From Sutterella sp. (lineage in GTDB: Bacteria > Pseudomonadota > Gammaproteobacteria > Burkholderiales > Burkholderiaceae_F), in NCBI GenBank assembly GCA_019418235.1, contig DYCH01000016.1, positions 2,043 through 43,675 of the forward strand: a stretch of DNA of 41,633 nucleotides, in the 5' to 3' direction. Positions 32,642-40,704 of the stretch are shown piece after piece. The position numbers were made by a program, and so were the translations under genes. Each line of letters starts with the position of its first letter. Position 1 is the stretch's first letter. The notes beneath the pieces were generated by a model. The model ran no database searches. It was given only the letters and a program-made list of their open reading frames with translations, and had not been told where the DNA came from.

Positions 32642-33763
32642 TTACTTGGCATCAGCCAACAACGTCAAGAAGCGTTCAGCCAACTTGATGTGTTTTTCAA
32701 CGGAATTGATTTCCATGTATTCCTTATCGCAGTGCATGCCACCGCCGACAGGGCCGAGACCGTCAAGGGTCGGGACGCCCATACCAGCCGTCGTGTTACC
32801 GTCAGAGGCACCACCGGCCTTCACCCAAGCGATGTCGTAGCCTTCAAGCTTGGCAGCTTCTTCGATCAAGCCAGCCATAGCCTTCGTAGCTTCGCTCAAG
32901 GGCATAGCGTCGTGGTGGTTCGTTTCGGCGATTTCAGCCGTCACACCAGCAACCCATTCTTGCTTGGCCAATTCGATGATCTTGGCGTTGATAACCTTGT
33001 AGTCATCATCGTTCCAGACACGGAGGTCAAGAGCCGTTTCAGCGTGATCAGAAACAACGTTAGCCACCGTACCGCCGTTGATGTAACCGAAGTTCAACGT
33101 GATACCACGTTCCATATCGGCCAATTCCTTAACAGCGATCATGAACTTAGCCAAAGCCAAGTTGGCGTCGCAACCACGTTCCGGGTTGTTACCGGCGTGA
33201 GCGGAAACACCGTGGAACGTAACCTTGTATGTGGAGGAGCCCTTACGAGCGCAAACGAGTTCGCCGCCTTCACGAGCCGGTTCAAAGATCAACGCGCGAT
33301 CAGACTTGGAGGCACATTCTTGGAGCCAATGGTGGCTGGCAACAGAACCCGTTTCTTCGTCCGGGTTGTGAGCGATCAAGATGGCGAGCTTGTCGAGCTT
33401 TTCCTTGGGCAAACGCTTCAAAGCGTGAACGATGGTCATACAACCAGCCTTGCAGTCCAAAACGCCGGGGCCGTAAGCACGGTCACCCTTGATGGACATC
33501 GGGCGTTGAGCAACGGTGCCAGCCGGGAAAACCGTGTCCAAGTGGCCGTTGAGCATCACGTCAAAGCGGGTAGCTTCAGGCTTATTCGTAGCGAAAACGC
33601 CGGGGCCGACAGAAGAGCCTAAATCGACGAGTTCAGCCTTAAAGCCGATGGACTCGTAATGACGAACAAACGTTTCGGCAACTTGCTTCACGCCTTCAAT
33701 CGTGGCGGTACCGCAGTCAACGTTAACGACTTCTTCAAGATCTTTAAGAAATTCTTGAACCAT
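32642..33763 (-). CDS. M20 family metallopeptidase, glutamate carboxypeptidase (CPG2)-like
   Basis: A 373-residue zinc peptidase without signal peptide, so probably cytosolic. The metal-binding and catalytic residues are visible: GHLDTVFP, the bridging Asp in GVLDCKAG, the catalytic pair PDEETGS, EPAREGG, and the last ligand in GGMHCDKEY. The dimerisation domain lies at about residues 175-290 (GVSAHAGNNPERGCDAN). Relatives hydrolyse C-terminal glutamate from N-acyl or folate-like compounds and small peptides; the substrate here is unknown. GGGAGAAA precedes ATG. It follows yjiH-yjiG on the same strand but across a terminator, so it may have its own promoter in the 115-nt gap. Confidence 0.9.
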   Translation of the reverse strand: MVQEFLKDLEEVVNVDCGTATIEGVKQVAETFVRHYESIGFKAELVDLGSSVGPGVFATNKPEATRFDVMLNGHLDTVFPAGTVAQRPMSIKGDRAYGPGVLDCKAGCMTIVHALKRLPKEKLDKLAILIAHNPDEETGSVASHHWLQECASKSDRALIFEPAREGGELVCARKGSSTYKVTFHGVSAHAGNNPERGCDANLALAKFMIAVKELADMERGITLNFGYINGGTVANVVSDHAETALDLRVWNDDDYKVINAKIIELAKQEWVAGVTAEIAETNHHDAMPLSEATKAMAGLIEEAAKLEGYDIAWVKAGGASDGNTTAGMGVPTLDGLGPVGGGMHCDKEYMEINSVEKHIKLAERFLTLLADAK

Positions 33764-33878
33764 TGGTTTCTCCCTATAAATAAATGGATAGAGGCTAAAA
33801 AAAGCCTTAGCAGAATTTTATCTGAAAACAATGCTAAACATTGGAAAAATCGACTGATTTTGATCAAATTTTAGGTAA

Positions 33879-33913
33879 AGAAAAAAGGGCGAACATCGAA
33901 ATGCTCACCCTTT
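33879..33913 (-). terminator. Terminator of yjiH-yjiG (minus strand)
   Basis: On the minus strand AAAGGGTGAGCAT (33913-33901) pairs over 13 bp, with two G-U pairs and a TTCG loop, with ATGTTCGCCCTTT (33896-33884), and T residues follow. It separates the membrane pair from the M20 gene; some read-through is likely. Confidence 0.85.
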
Positions 33914-33953
33914 GCAATCGCTATTCTCTAGCAATCAATCATGTATCAGTCAA

Positions 33954-34418
33954 TTAGACAATGATGTTCATGATGATCATGGCGATGAAAGCGTTGAGGA
34001 TGGACGTACCCATCAACACCGGAATCATGCTACCACGCGTACCGATCACACCCAAGGCGCGACCCATGTATTGCAATTGAGAACCCATCAAGTAGATGGC
34101 AGGAGCGAGGATGGCGCAGTCAGACAAGGTCAAAGAACCTTGGTCGAACAAAGCGACGGCAACACCGACGCCGCCACCCATGGACATCCAACCGGCGATC
34201 AAAACGGCAGCGGCTTCACCGGGAAGACCGAACAAGCCCATCAACGGCTTAAAGATGTCACCCAAAATGGGGATCAAACCGGCAACGTTCAAGGCACGAA
34301 TGATAACGAAAGCCATCAAAACGTTCGGAATGGTAGAGTGCGTAGCGATGTCCCAACCTTGAAGAGCGCCCTTCACGAAGATGTCAGTGATCATCGGCTT
34401 AGTTTTTGCATTAGACAT
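33954..34418 (-). CDS. yjiG: YjiG family membrane protein (nucleoside-recognition/spore-maturation-like)
   Basis: A 154-residue inner-membrane protein with about four hydrophobic segments (NVLMAFVIIRALNVAGLIPILGD, AAAVLIAGWMSMGGGVGVAVALF, CAILAPAIYLMGSQLQYMG, GTSILNAFIAMIIMNIIV). It matches E. coli YjiG, a gate-domain protein of unknown function related to SpmB. It pairs with YjiH 18 nt upstream. In E. coli the same pair precedes the isoaspartyl dipeptidase IadA; here an M20 peptidase is in that place. A role in uptake of peptide-like compounds is an inference from that pattern. Confidence 0.88.
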   Translation of the reverse strand: MSNAKTKPMITDIFVKGALQGWDIATHSTIPNVLMAFVIIRALNVAGLIPILGDIFKPLMGLFGLPGEAAAVLIAGWMSMGGGVGVAVALFDQGSLTLSDCAILAPAIYLMGSQLQYMGRALGVIGTRGSMIPVLMGTSILNAFIAMIIMNIIV

Positions 34419-34436
34419 ATCAGAGACCTCCAGTGA

Positions 34437-35138
34437 TTAAGCAGCAGCGTTCTTCTTGCCACGGAAGACTTTCAAGAAGCGGATGAAGTTTGCACCGACA
34501 ACCTTCATGATAAGCATGATGCCCAAGCACACGCCGATGGAGGTCGGAACCGTATTGCCGGCAGCGTCGGTCAAGCTCAAGAGCACCACACCGGCACCCA
34601 TGAAGTTCGTGATCGTTGCGTCAGCAGACAATTGGAACATAGCAAAAATATCAGCTTCGTCTTCGGTGATTTCACCGGCGTCGAGCAATTGACGCGTCAA
34701 AGCAGCACCACCGTCGGTGGATTGCAAGGAAGCGATCAAAGCCAAAGAGCAGGAACCCGGGATGCCCATCATCGGACGGAGAATCGGGGTCAAGAGTTGG
34801 CGAGCAGCGCGCAAAGCACCGTAGTGGTCGCAGACCGTGATCATGGCCAAAGCGAACATAACGGTCGGAACCAACGTAAGAGCAAAGGCGAAGCCGTCGA
34901 GGGCACCGCTACCACCCTTACCGCGGAACGTCGTGGCAGCCGTCTTGATGACTTCACCGTCAAGGGAAGCACCGGAGAGCAACTTACCAAAAGAGCCGTT
35001 CAACGTGGCGAAGTCAAAAATACCCCACCAGTGGTTACCGGCACAAAGGCCAGAGAAGAAGACACAGGCGAAGATCAAAGCGATGTAACCGCCAATACCA
35101 GCCTTTTCCTCTTTCGGAGTGTTTACCGTATCAGACAT
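34437..35138 (-). CDS. yjiH: YjiH family membrane protein (nucleoside-recognition/spore-maturation-like)
   Basis: A 233-residue inner-membrane protein related to E. coli YjiH and SpmA, with about five hydrophobic segments (GGYIALIFACVFFSGLCAG, GFAFALTLVPTVMFALAMITV, GSCSLALIASLQSTDGGAALT, GAGVVLLSLT, GVCLGIMLIMKVVG). Gate-domain features are the loop LDGFAFALTLVPTVMF and the sequence LSADATITNFMGAG. It is the first gene of the yjiH-yjiG unit. Codon use on this strand is strongly biased like highly expressed genes. The regulatory region is the 395-nt gap shared with hflK. Confidence 0.88.
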   Translation of the reverse strand: MSDTVNTPKEEKAGIGGYIALIFACVFFSGLCAGNHWWGIFDFATLNGSFGKLLSGASLDGEVIKTAATTFRGKGGSGALDGFAFALTLVPTVMFALAMITVCDHYGALRAARQLLTPILRPMMGIPGSCSLALIASLQSTDGGAALTRQLLDAGEITEDEADIFAMFQLSADATITNFMGAGVVLLSLTDAAGNTVPTSIGVCLGIMLIMKVVGANFIRFLKVFRGKKNAAA

Positions 35139-35533
35139 AGGAAAATCCTCTGTTGTAATGAGTAATTAAAAATAGACATAAAAATGCCTTGTAACGAATG
35201 GTAAAGGATTCTTTAGGAAATCACCTTAGGATAAGTCTTAGGTTCTAGGTATAAAAACGTAAAGACAGCCCATTTCGTTACGATTTGATCAAGAAAATTG
35301 CTTGAATTTCAGACGAATGATGTATTAAGGCGTATTTGGGCGTATCGACAAAATTATGGACAATTTGATTCAGAGATGTTCGAGTTTCAAGTAACGTATG
35401 ACGAAGATTGTGACAAATAGACAAAGATTTCTGGAAAATGAGGTGCTATATCCTATATAGAAAGAGGCCCTTTCCTATACAATTAAATCTTTGAATCAGA
35501 CCTAATGTCCGTCTGAATGATAGGAGTTAATCA
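35139..35533. promoter_or_regulatory. 395-nt divergent regulatory region between yjiH and hflK
   Basis: No gene is seen here. The region is AT-rich and holds three copies of a GTAACG-n-ATG-like word: GTAACGAATGG at 35191-35201, its inverted relative CCATTTCGTTAC at 35270-35281, and GTAACGTATG at 35391-35400. There is also a CTTAGG direct repeat near 35224-35242, a palindrome CTATAT-CCT-ATATAG at 35446-35460 and a small stem GAAAG-AGGCC-CTTTC at 35460-35474. TATACA at 35476-35481 is a possible -10 for hflK. TCAGAC/GTCTGA (35496-35516) forms a stem just before the hflK start. Confidence 0.5.
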
Positions 35534-36970
35534 ATGTCTTTAAATGACCCCCAATGGGGCCGTGGAAAGTCGGAAGAAGATCCCAAAAAGGAAACTTCTG
35601 ATGACCGTGAAGTGAAAGAACCCCAAAACGAAGAAAATAATCAGGATTCGCAACCCCAGCGCCCTGAATCCTCCGGTCGTCGTAACGACGGGGATGATTT
35701 GGAACGCCTTTGGGACGACTTTAATCGTGCTTTGGGCAATATGCTCGGTCAAGGTCCGCAAGGCGGCCAACGCAACGACAATAATACGTCCGATACTCAA
35801 GGCGAGAATCGTTCCGATTATGGTCGCCGAGATCAAAACGCCTCTTTTAATAAAGATGATTTCCGAGAAACCATGGAACGATTTAAGAAAATGGGTGGTG
35901 GCAATATGCCTTATGCACAGCCGAGCGGCAAGGGTCTTTTATTTGCCGGAGTTATCGCTTTAGGCCTTTGGGGCGCAACGGGTTTTTACATTGTGCCTGA
36001 AGGTCAATCCGGGATTGTGACGACTTTTGGTAAGTACACAGAAACGACGATGCCTGGTTTTCGCTGGCACGCCCCGGTGCCTATCCAAAACGTCGAAATT
36101 GTTGATGTCAGTAGCGTCCGTACGGTCGAAGTTGGTGCTTTAGGTCGTGCAGCTCGTGAAGCCGAAGCTTTGATGTTGACCGATGATGAAAATATCGTCG
36201 ACCTTCGCTTTAACGTGCAGTACCGTATTAAGCCGGGTGAAGGTGCTATGAATTACATCTTCCGCTCGAAGAATCCGGATGACTCTGTGTTGCATTCTGC
36301 AGAATCCGCTATGCGTGAAGTGGTGGGTCGCTTGCGCATGGATAACGTCTTGTTTGAAAGTAAGCAAGAAATTGCCGAAGCGGTGAAAAAGATTATGCAA
36401 GACATGCTCGATCGTTATCAAACGGGGATCGAAGTGATGTCGGTGGCTATTCAAAATGCTCAACCGCCGCAACCGGTTCAAGCGGCTTTTAACGATGCCG
36501 TGAAGGCAGGTCAAGACCGTGAGCGCCAAATTAATGAAGGTCAAGCTTATGCCAATGCCGTTATTCCGAAGGCTCGCGGTATGGCCGTTCGTCTGACGCA
36601 AGAAGCCGAAGGTTATAAGGCTCGTGTGGTTGAAGCGGCACGAGGTGATGCTGAGCGCTTCACGCAAATTTTGAAGCAATACGAAAAGGCACCGCAAGTT
36701 ACGCGTGATCGTATGTACGTTGACGTGATGCAACAAGTGCTTTCGTCTTCGACAAAGATCTTTGTTGACAGCAAGGGCAGCAATAACTTGCTTTATCTGC
36801 CGTTTGACAAGTTAATGGAACAAAACAAGACGCAAACGATTCAATCGTTGCAAGCCAAAGATATAACGATGGAGTCCTCCGTGAACTCAACCGCCTCTGA
36901 AAAACCGTTGGAGACGATGAATACTTCTCCGATTAACCAAGTGCGTGACATGCGCACCCGTACTCGCTAA
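35534..36970 (+). CDS. hflK: FtsH protease modulator HflK
   Basis: Membrane-anchored SPFH/prohibitin-like protein that with HflC encloses FtsH and controls its proteolysis. At 478 residues it is longer than E. coli HflK (about 420), mainly because of a hydrophilic, Asn/Asp/Arg/Gln-rich N-terminal region of about 130 residues (GQGPQGGQRNDNNTSD). One membrane helix follows at about 134-154 (LLFAGVIALGLWGATGFYIV), then the SPFH domain (VPEGQSGIVTTFGKYTETTMPGFRW, LTDDENIVDLRFNVQYRI) and a coiled-coil (KARVVEAARGDAERFTQIL). It is co-transcribed with hflC. Its usual neighbour hflX is separated from it by the inserted transport genes. Confidence 0.95.
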   Translation: MSLNDPQWGRGKSEEDPKKETSDDREVKEPQNEENNQDSQPQRPESSGRRNDGDDLERLWDDFNRALGNMLGQGPQGGQRNDNNTSDTQGENRSDYGRRDQNASFNKDDFRETMERFKKMGGGNMPYAQPSGKGLLFAGVIALGLWGATGFYIVPEGQSGIVTTFGKYTETTMPGFRWHAPVPIQNVEIVDVSSVRTVEVGALGRAAREAEALMLTDDENIVDLRFNVQYRIKPGEGAMNYIFRSKNPDDSVLHSAESAMREVVGRLRMDNVLFESKQEIAEAVKKIMQDMLDRYQTGIEVMSVAIQNAQPPQPVQAAFNDAVKAGQDRERQINEGQAYANAVIPKARGMAVRLTQEAEGYKARVVEAARGDAERFTQILKQYEKAPQVTRDRMYVDVMQQVLSSSTKIFVDSKGSNNLLYLPFDKLMEQNKTQTIQSLQAKDITMESSVNSTASEKPLETMNTSPINQVRDMRTRTR

Positions 36971-36984
36971 TGAAGGAGAAGACG

Positions 36985-37851
36985 ATGAAAAAATTATCCT
37001 CTTTAGCTTTAGGTCTTTTAGTGGCAATCGGTGCGGCTAATTTCTGTCTCTACACCGTGGGTGAACGTGAGTACGCTCTTGTGTTTGCTTTAGGTGAATT
37101 AAAGGAAGTGCAAACGGAGCCTGGTTTACACGTGAAATTACCGCCTCCTTTCCAAAATGTGGTTTATCTTGATAAGCGCATTTTGACGTTGGATACGCCG
37201 AGTGCTGACTTGATTCAAACGAGCGAAAAGAAGAACCTTTTGATTGACTCTTTTGTGAAGTGGCGCATCTCTGATCCGCGTCTCTACTGGGTGTCTTTCC
37301 AAGGTAATACCCGTGCTGCCAACGATCGTATCTCTGCGCTTTTACGTGACGCTTTGAACCAAACGGTTAATAAGCGTACGGTTAACGCCATTACGTCTCG
37401 TGAACGTGATATGGCCATGACCGAAATCCGTACGGGTCTTCAACAACGTGTGAACGATGTTGGTGTGGAAATCGTTGACGTTCGCTTAAAGCGTGTGGAC
37501 TTTACGCCGGAAATTTCCGAGTCTGTCTACCGTCGTATGGAGGCTGAACGTAAACGCGTGGCTGCCGAAGAACGTTCTACGGGTGCTGCAGAAGCTGAAA
37601 AGATTCGCGCTAACGCCGATCGTGAACGCGAAGTGATTTTGGCTCAAGCCTATCGTCAAGCCCAGTCTTTAAAGGGTGAAGGTGATGCGATTGCCAATGC
37701 GACCTACAACGCAGCGTTCGGAAAGAATCCGGAATTTGCTCGTTTTTATCGTAACATCGAAGCCTATCGTGCAAGCTTTGCCGATAAGAAGGATGTGATG
37801 GTGGTCGATCCCTCTTCTGACTTCTTTAAGTACATGAAGAATCCGAAGTAA
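36985..37851 (+). CDS. hflC: FtsH protease modulator HflC
   Basis: Partner of HflK in the periplasm-facing HflKC complex around FtsH. At 288 residues it has an N-terminal signal anchor (SSLALGLLVAIGAANFCLYTVG), the SPFH domain (FALGELKEVQTEPGLHVKLPPPFQNV, DKRILTLDT) and the coiled-coil RRMEAERKRVAAEERSTGAAEAEKIRANADRERE. I prefer ATG 36985, which has AAGGAG 6 nt upstream, over ATG 36970, which overlaps the hflK stop and has no ribosome binding site. hflK, hflC and the DUF2065 gene form one unit. Confidence 0.95.
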   Translation: MKKLSSLALGLLVAIGAANFCLYTVGEREYALVFALGELKEVQTEPGLHVKLPPPFQNVVYLDKRILTLDTPSADLIQTSEKKNLLIDSFVKWRISDPRLYWVSFQGNTRAANDRISALLRDALNQTVNKRTVNAITSRERDMAMTEIRTGLQQRVNDVGVEIVDVRLKRVDFTPEISESVYRRMEAERKRVAAEERSTGAAEAEKIRANADREREVILAQAYRQAQSLKGEGDAIANATYNAAFGKNPEFARFYRNIEAYRASFADKKDVMVVDPSSDFFKYMKNPK

Positions 37852-37861
37852 GACAGGCATC

Positions 37862-38056
37862 ATGACGATTAACGATTGGATTTTAGGCATTGCTCTGGTG
37901 TTTATTATTGAGGGGTTTATACCTTTTGTAGCACCGAAGCGTTGGTTAGAAGCGATGCACGATTTGACGGAAAAAGCCTCACCTGAGACGATTCGTCGAT
38001 TTGGACTCTTTCTACTTTTAGCCGGTGTTGCGATTATTTGGACCGTGACACTTTAA
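37862..38056 (+). CDS. DUF2065 (YjeT-like) small membrane protein
   Basis: A 64-residue protein with two membrane helices (WILGIALVFIIEGFIPFVAP and FGLFLLLAGVAIIWTVT) joined by a short loop (RWLEAMHDLTEKASPETIRR). Size, loop and position between hflC and purA match YjeT of E. coli, a small inner-membrane protein of unknown function. It is 10 nt after hflC, so co-transcribed. A terminator follows. Confidence 0.9.
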   Translation: MTINDWILGIALVFIIEGFIPFVAPKRWLEAMHDLTEKASPETIRRFGLFLLLAGVAIIWTVTL

Positions 38057-38073
38057 ATTCGATCGAACTGACA

Positions 38074-38110
38074 AAGGCCTTGTGGAGAAATCTACAGGGT
38101 CTTTTGTTTT
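38074..38110 (+). terminator. Intrinsic terminator of hflKC-DUF2065
   Basis: A 13-bp stem, AAGGCCTTGTGGA (38074-38086) with TCTACAGGGTCTT (38091-38103), has G-U pairs and a GAAA tetraloop and is followed by TTGTTTTG. It implies that purA has its own promoter. Confidence 0.8.
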
Positions 38111-38191
38111 GTTCAATGTCAAGAAAAATCGGAATTCTTTCTTTGGTGAACGTTATTCTTGTTGGGAATGTGAAAATTACGATTTTGTCTC

Positions 38192-38220
38192 TTCACAATA
38201 CACGCAAACTCAGCCATAAT
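38192..38220 (+). promoter_or_regulatory. Predicted sigma-70 promoter of purA
   Basis: TTCACA (38192-38197), 17-nt spacer, CATAAT (38215-38220): each box differs from consensus by one base. Transcription would start near 38227, about 64 nt before the purA ATG, and after the terminator of the preceding operon. Confidence 0.6.
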
Positions 38221-38290
38221 TAGTAGATTGTGGAGTGCGGACAGAAACTGCACTCAATTAAGAATTTTTAAATCGGTTCGGGGATAAACA

Positions 38291-39586
38291 ATGGCTAAAA
38301 ACGTTGTTGTTGTCGGCGCCCAATGGGGTGACGAAGGTAAAGGTAAGATTGTTGACTGGTTGACCGAAAAGGTTGACGGTGTGGTACGTTTCAACGGCGG
38401 CCACAACGCCGGTCACACATTGGTCATTAACGGTAACAAGACGGTTTTGCGTTTGATTCCGTCCGGCATTATGCATCCGACGATGACTTGCTATTTGGGT
38501 AACGGCATTGTCTTTAGCCCTGAAGCTTTCTTTGGCGAAATTGAACAATTAAAGAAAAACGGTTGTGAAGCCGAGCACCGCTTGAAGGTCTCCGGTAACG
38601 CTCCGTTGGTCATGCCTTATCACGTGGCACTTGACCACGCTCGTGAAGCCGCTGCCGGCTCCAAGAAGATCGGTACCACAGGTCGCGGTATTGGCCCGAC
38701 GTACGAAGATAAGGTTTCTCGTCGCGGTGTTCGTGTGGCTGACCTCTACAATCCCGAACACTTTGCAGAACGCGTTCGCGATGCAATGGAACTCCATAAC
38801 TTCGTATTGACGAAGCACTTGGGTGCTCAAGCTATGGATGTCAATAAGGTCATTGACGATACGTTGGCTTATGCCGATCGTATTAAGCCCATGGTGATGG
38901 ACATCTCTTACACGATCAACACGTTGATGGATCAAGGCAAGTCCTTCTTGTTTGAAGGTGCTCAAGGCTCCATGCTTGATATTGACCACGGTACGTACCC
39001 GTATGTGACGAGTTCTAACACGGTCGCTGGCGCTGTCTGCTCCGGTGCTGGTGTTGGTGCTCACCGCATTGACTACGTTTTGGGTATTACGAAGGCCTAC
39101 TGTACGCGTGTTGGTGAAGGTCCCTTCCCGACCGAATTAAATGATGACCTTGGTCAACATTTGCGTGACAAGGGCTTTGAGTACGGCGCTGTGACGGGTC
39201 GTCCGCGTCGTTGTGGCTGGTTTGACGGTGCAGCGATGCGTCGCGCTGTGCAAATCAACGGTTTGCGTGGCTTGGCTGTCATGAAGCTTGACGTCTTGGA
39301 CGGTCTTGAAACGGTTCGCTTGGGCGTTGGCTATAAGTATGAAGGTAAGGAAGTTGATGTCATGCCTTACGGTGCTGAAGCTTGCGCACAATGTGAAGTG
39401 ATCTATGAAGACTTCCCGGGTTGGGAACAAAGCACGTATGGTGTAACCGATTGGGATCAATTGCCTGAAACGGCCAAGCGTTATTTGCAACGCTTGAGCG
39501 AAGTCTCCGGTTGCCCGATCGCAGTGGTTTCCACGGGTCCGGATCGTGCTCATACGATCATGTTGGACAATCCTTTCGTTAAATAA
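38291..39586 (+). CDS. purA: Adenylosuccinate synthetase
   Basis: First committed step from IMP to AMP: joins IMP and aspartate using GTP. At 431 residues it is full length. The start VVVGAQWGDEGKGKIVDWL holds the P-loop and catalytic Asp; NGGHNAGHTLV has the catalytic His; the ITRVGEGPFPTEL-type segment (here CTRVGEGPFPTEL), VTGRPRRCGWFD and STGPDRAHTIML follow. AACGGTTCGGGGATAAAC precedes ATG. It sits in the conserved hflC-DUF2065-purA order and is followed by a purine phosphoribosyltransferase gene, so the region feeds purine supply. Confidence 0.98.
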   Translation: MAKNVVVVGAQWGDEGKGKIVDWLTEKVDGVVRFNGGHNAGHTLVINGNKTVLRLIPSGIMHPTMTCYLGNGIVFSPEAFFGEIEQLKKNGCEAEHRLKVSGNAPLVMPYHVALDHAREAAAGSKKIGTTGRGIGPTYEDKVSRRGVRVADLYNPEHFAERVRDAMELHNFVLTKHLGAQAMDVNKVIDDTLAYADRIKPMVMDISYTINTLMDQGKSFLFEGAQGSMLDIDHGTYPYVTSSNTVAGAVCSGAGVGAHRIDYVLGITKAYCTRVGEGPFPTELNDDLGQHLRDKGFEYGAVTGRPRRCGWFDGAAMRRAVQINGLRGLAVMKLDVLDGLETVRLGVGYKYEGKEVDVMPYGAEACAQCEVIYEDFPGWEQSTYGVTDWDQLPETAKRYLQRLSEVSGCPIAVVSTGPDRAHTIMLDNPFVK

Positions 39587-39603
39587 TTCGCTTTACGGAG
39601 AAA

Positions 39604-39627
39604 GAGGGCGACTTTCGCCCTCCTTTT
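39604..39627 (+). terminator. Hairpin terminator after purA, directly before the next start codon
   Basis: A perfect 8-bp stem, GAGGGCGA (39604-39611) with TCGCCCTC (39615-39622), has a 3-nt loop and is followed by CTTTTAATTT. The next ATG comes only 10 nt after the stem. Confidence 0.75.
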
Positions 39628-39632
39628 AATTT

Positions 39633-40154
39633 ATGACCGATTTATACGTCACTCAAGACAACTACGATGACTTAGTCGAACGTTTGATTTTGGCAGTCGA
39701 CGCCGACGGCTATCACTTCGACTCTTTGTTGTGTTTGGCTCGCGGGGGTATGCGTGTGGGCGATATTTTCTCTCGTGTTCACAACATCCCGTTGGCTATT
39801 TTAGCCACGAGCTCCTACCGTGAAGAAGCCGGTAAGCAACAAGGTGAATTGGATATCGCTGCCTTTATTACGAAGACGGGTGGTGAGATCAAGGGCCGTT
39901 TGTTGTTGGTCGATGATATGGTGGACTCCGGTAAGACCGTGAAAAAAGTGGTTGAACACTTAAAGAAGTCTTATCCTGCCATTACCGAAATTCGTGTGGC
40001 CGTTCTTTGGTGGAAGAGCCATTCAGTTTTGAAGCCCGATTATTATGTGGACTTCTTGGATAACAATCCTTGGATTCACCAACCGTTTGAACGTTATGAC
40101 GACATGGGTGTGAAGCAACTTCGCGCTCATCGCCACGGCGGTTACTACAGCTAA
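39633..40154 (+). CDS. Purine phosphoribosyltransferase family protein
   Basis: A 173-residue cytosolic type I phosphoribosyltransferase. The PRPP-binding motif is LLLVDDMVDSGKT, with the flexible-loop region SSYREEAGKQQG and N-terminal CLARGGMRVGD. It resembles the xanthine/hypoxanthine (Gpt-like) group often found downstream of purA in Burkholderiales, so salvage of guanine, xanthine or hypoxanthine to the nucleotide is likely; the base is not proven. No ribosome binding site is visible: the purA terminator stem ends 10 nt before the ATG, and no later in-frame ATG would keep the fold. Confidence 0.88.
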   Translation: MTDLYVTQDNYDDLVERLILAVDADGYHFDSLLCLARGGMRVGDIFSRVHNIPLAILATSSYREEAGKQQGELDIAAFITKTGGEIKGRLLLVDDMVDSGKTVKKVVEHLKKSYPAITEIRVAVLWWKSHSVLKPDYYVDFLDNNPWIHQPFERYDDMGVKQLRAHRHGGYYS

Positions 40155-40170
40155 CTAGCCATGCCAATAA

Positions 40171-40203
40171 AAAACTCCGACGTAAAAATCGGAGTTTTTT
40201 TTG
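40171..40203. terminator. Bidirectional terminator between phosphoribosyltransferase and queF
   Basis: AAAACTCCGA (40171-40180) pairs perfectly with TCGGAGTTTT (40189-40198), with an 8-nt loop and T runs on both strands. The genes on either side are convergent. Confidence 0.88.
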
Positions 40204-40206
40204 TGA

Positions 40207-40626
40207 TTAACCTCTCATAGGGCTGTTGGCTTCGTATTCTGGGACATCAACTCGGGGAGCGGGCGTCCAGCCTTCTTGACGATACTCGCAAACCACAGTC
40301 GTATAGATACCACCGCGAACCCACCATTTACCCTTGAGTCGGAGGTAACGGGGATTGATCGCGGCAACCATATCCTTCATGATGCGATTGGTGATGTCTT
40401 CGTGGAAAGCGCCTTCTTGGCGATAGGACCACATGTAAAGCTTGAGGGCTTTTAATTCAAGATTCTTTTCATCCGGAATATAGTCTAAGACCAAGGTAGC
40501 AAAATCAGGTTGACCGGTAAGCGGGCACAAGGCCGTGAATTCCGGAATTTCCATGTGAACCCAGTAGTCTTGATCAGGGTGCGGATTGGGGAAGGTTTCT
40601 AAAGTACGAGACGGTTTCGTAGACAT
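40207..40626 (-). CDS. queF: NADPH-dependent 7-cyano-7-deazaguanine reductase QueF
   Basis: Reduces preQ0 to preQ1 in queuosine synthesis, acting in the cytosol. At 139 residues it is the short, single-domain (YkvM-like) type. The catalytic Cys is in EFTALCPLTGQPD, the Asp follows in GQPDFATL, and the substrate-binding Glu is in GAFHEDITNRI, with LELKALKLY in between. I chose ATG 40626 (MSTKPSRTLE), with AGAAG upstream; an in-frame ATG at 40641 adds five residues and lacks a ribosome binding site. It is divergent from the TRIC family gene. With yhhQ at 9.9-10.5 kb it suggests the cell can import preQ0 and reduce it. Confidence 0.94.
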   Translation of the reverse strand: MSTKPSRTLETFPNPHPDQDYWVHMEIPEFTALCPLTGQPDFATLVLDYIPDEKNLELKALKLYMWSYRQEGAFHEDITNRIMKDMVAAINPRYLRLKGKWWVRGGIYTTVVCEYRQEGWTPAPRVDVPEYEANSPMRG

Positions 40627-40704
40627 TTGAACTTCTTTCATAAAAAAATGAAAAATACTGCATTAAGCGGGTTAATTCTAATAAAAACCCTTAGGTATTT
40701 TTCA

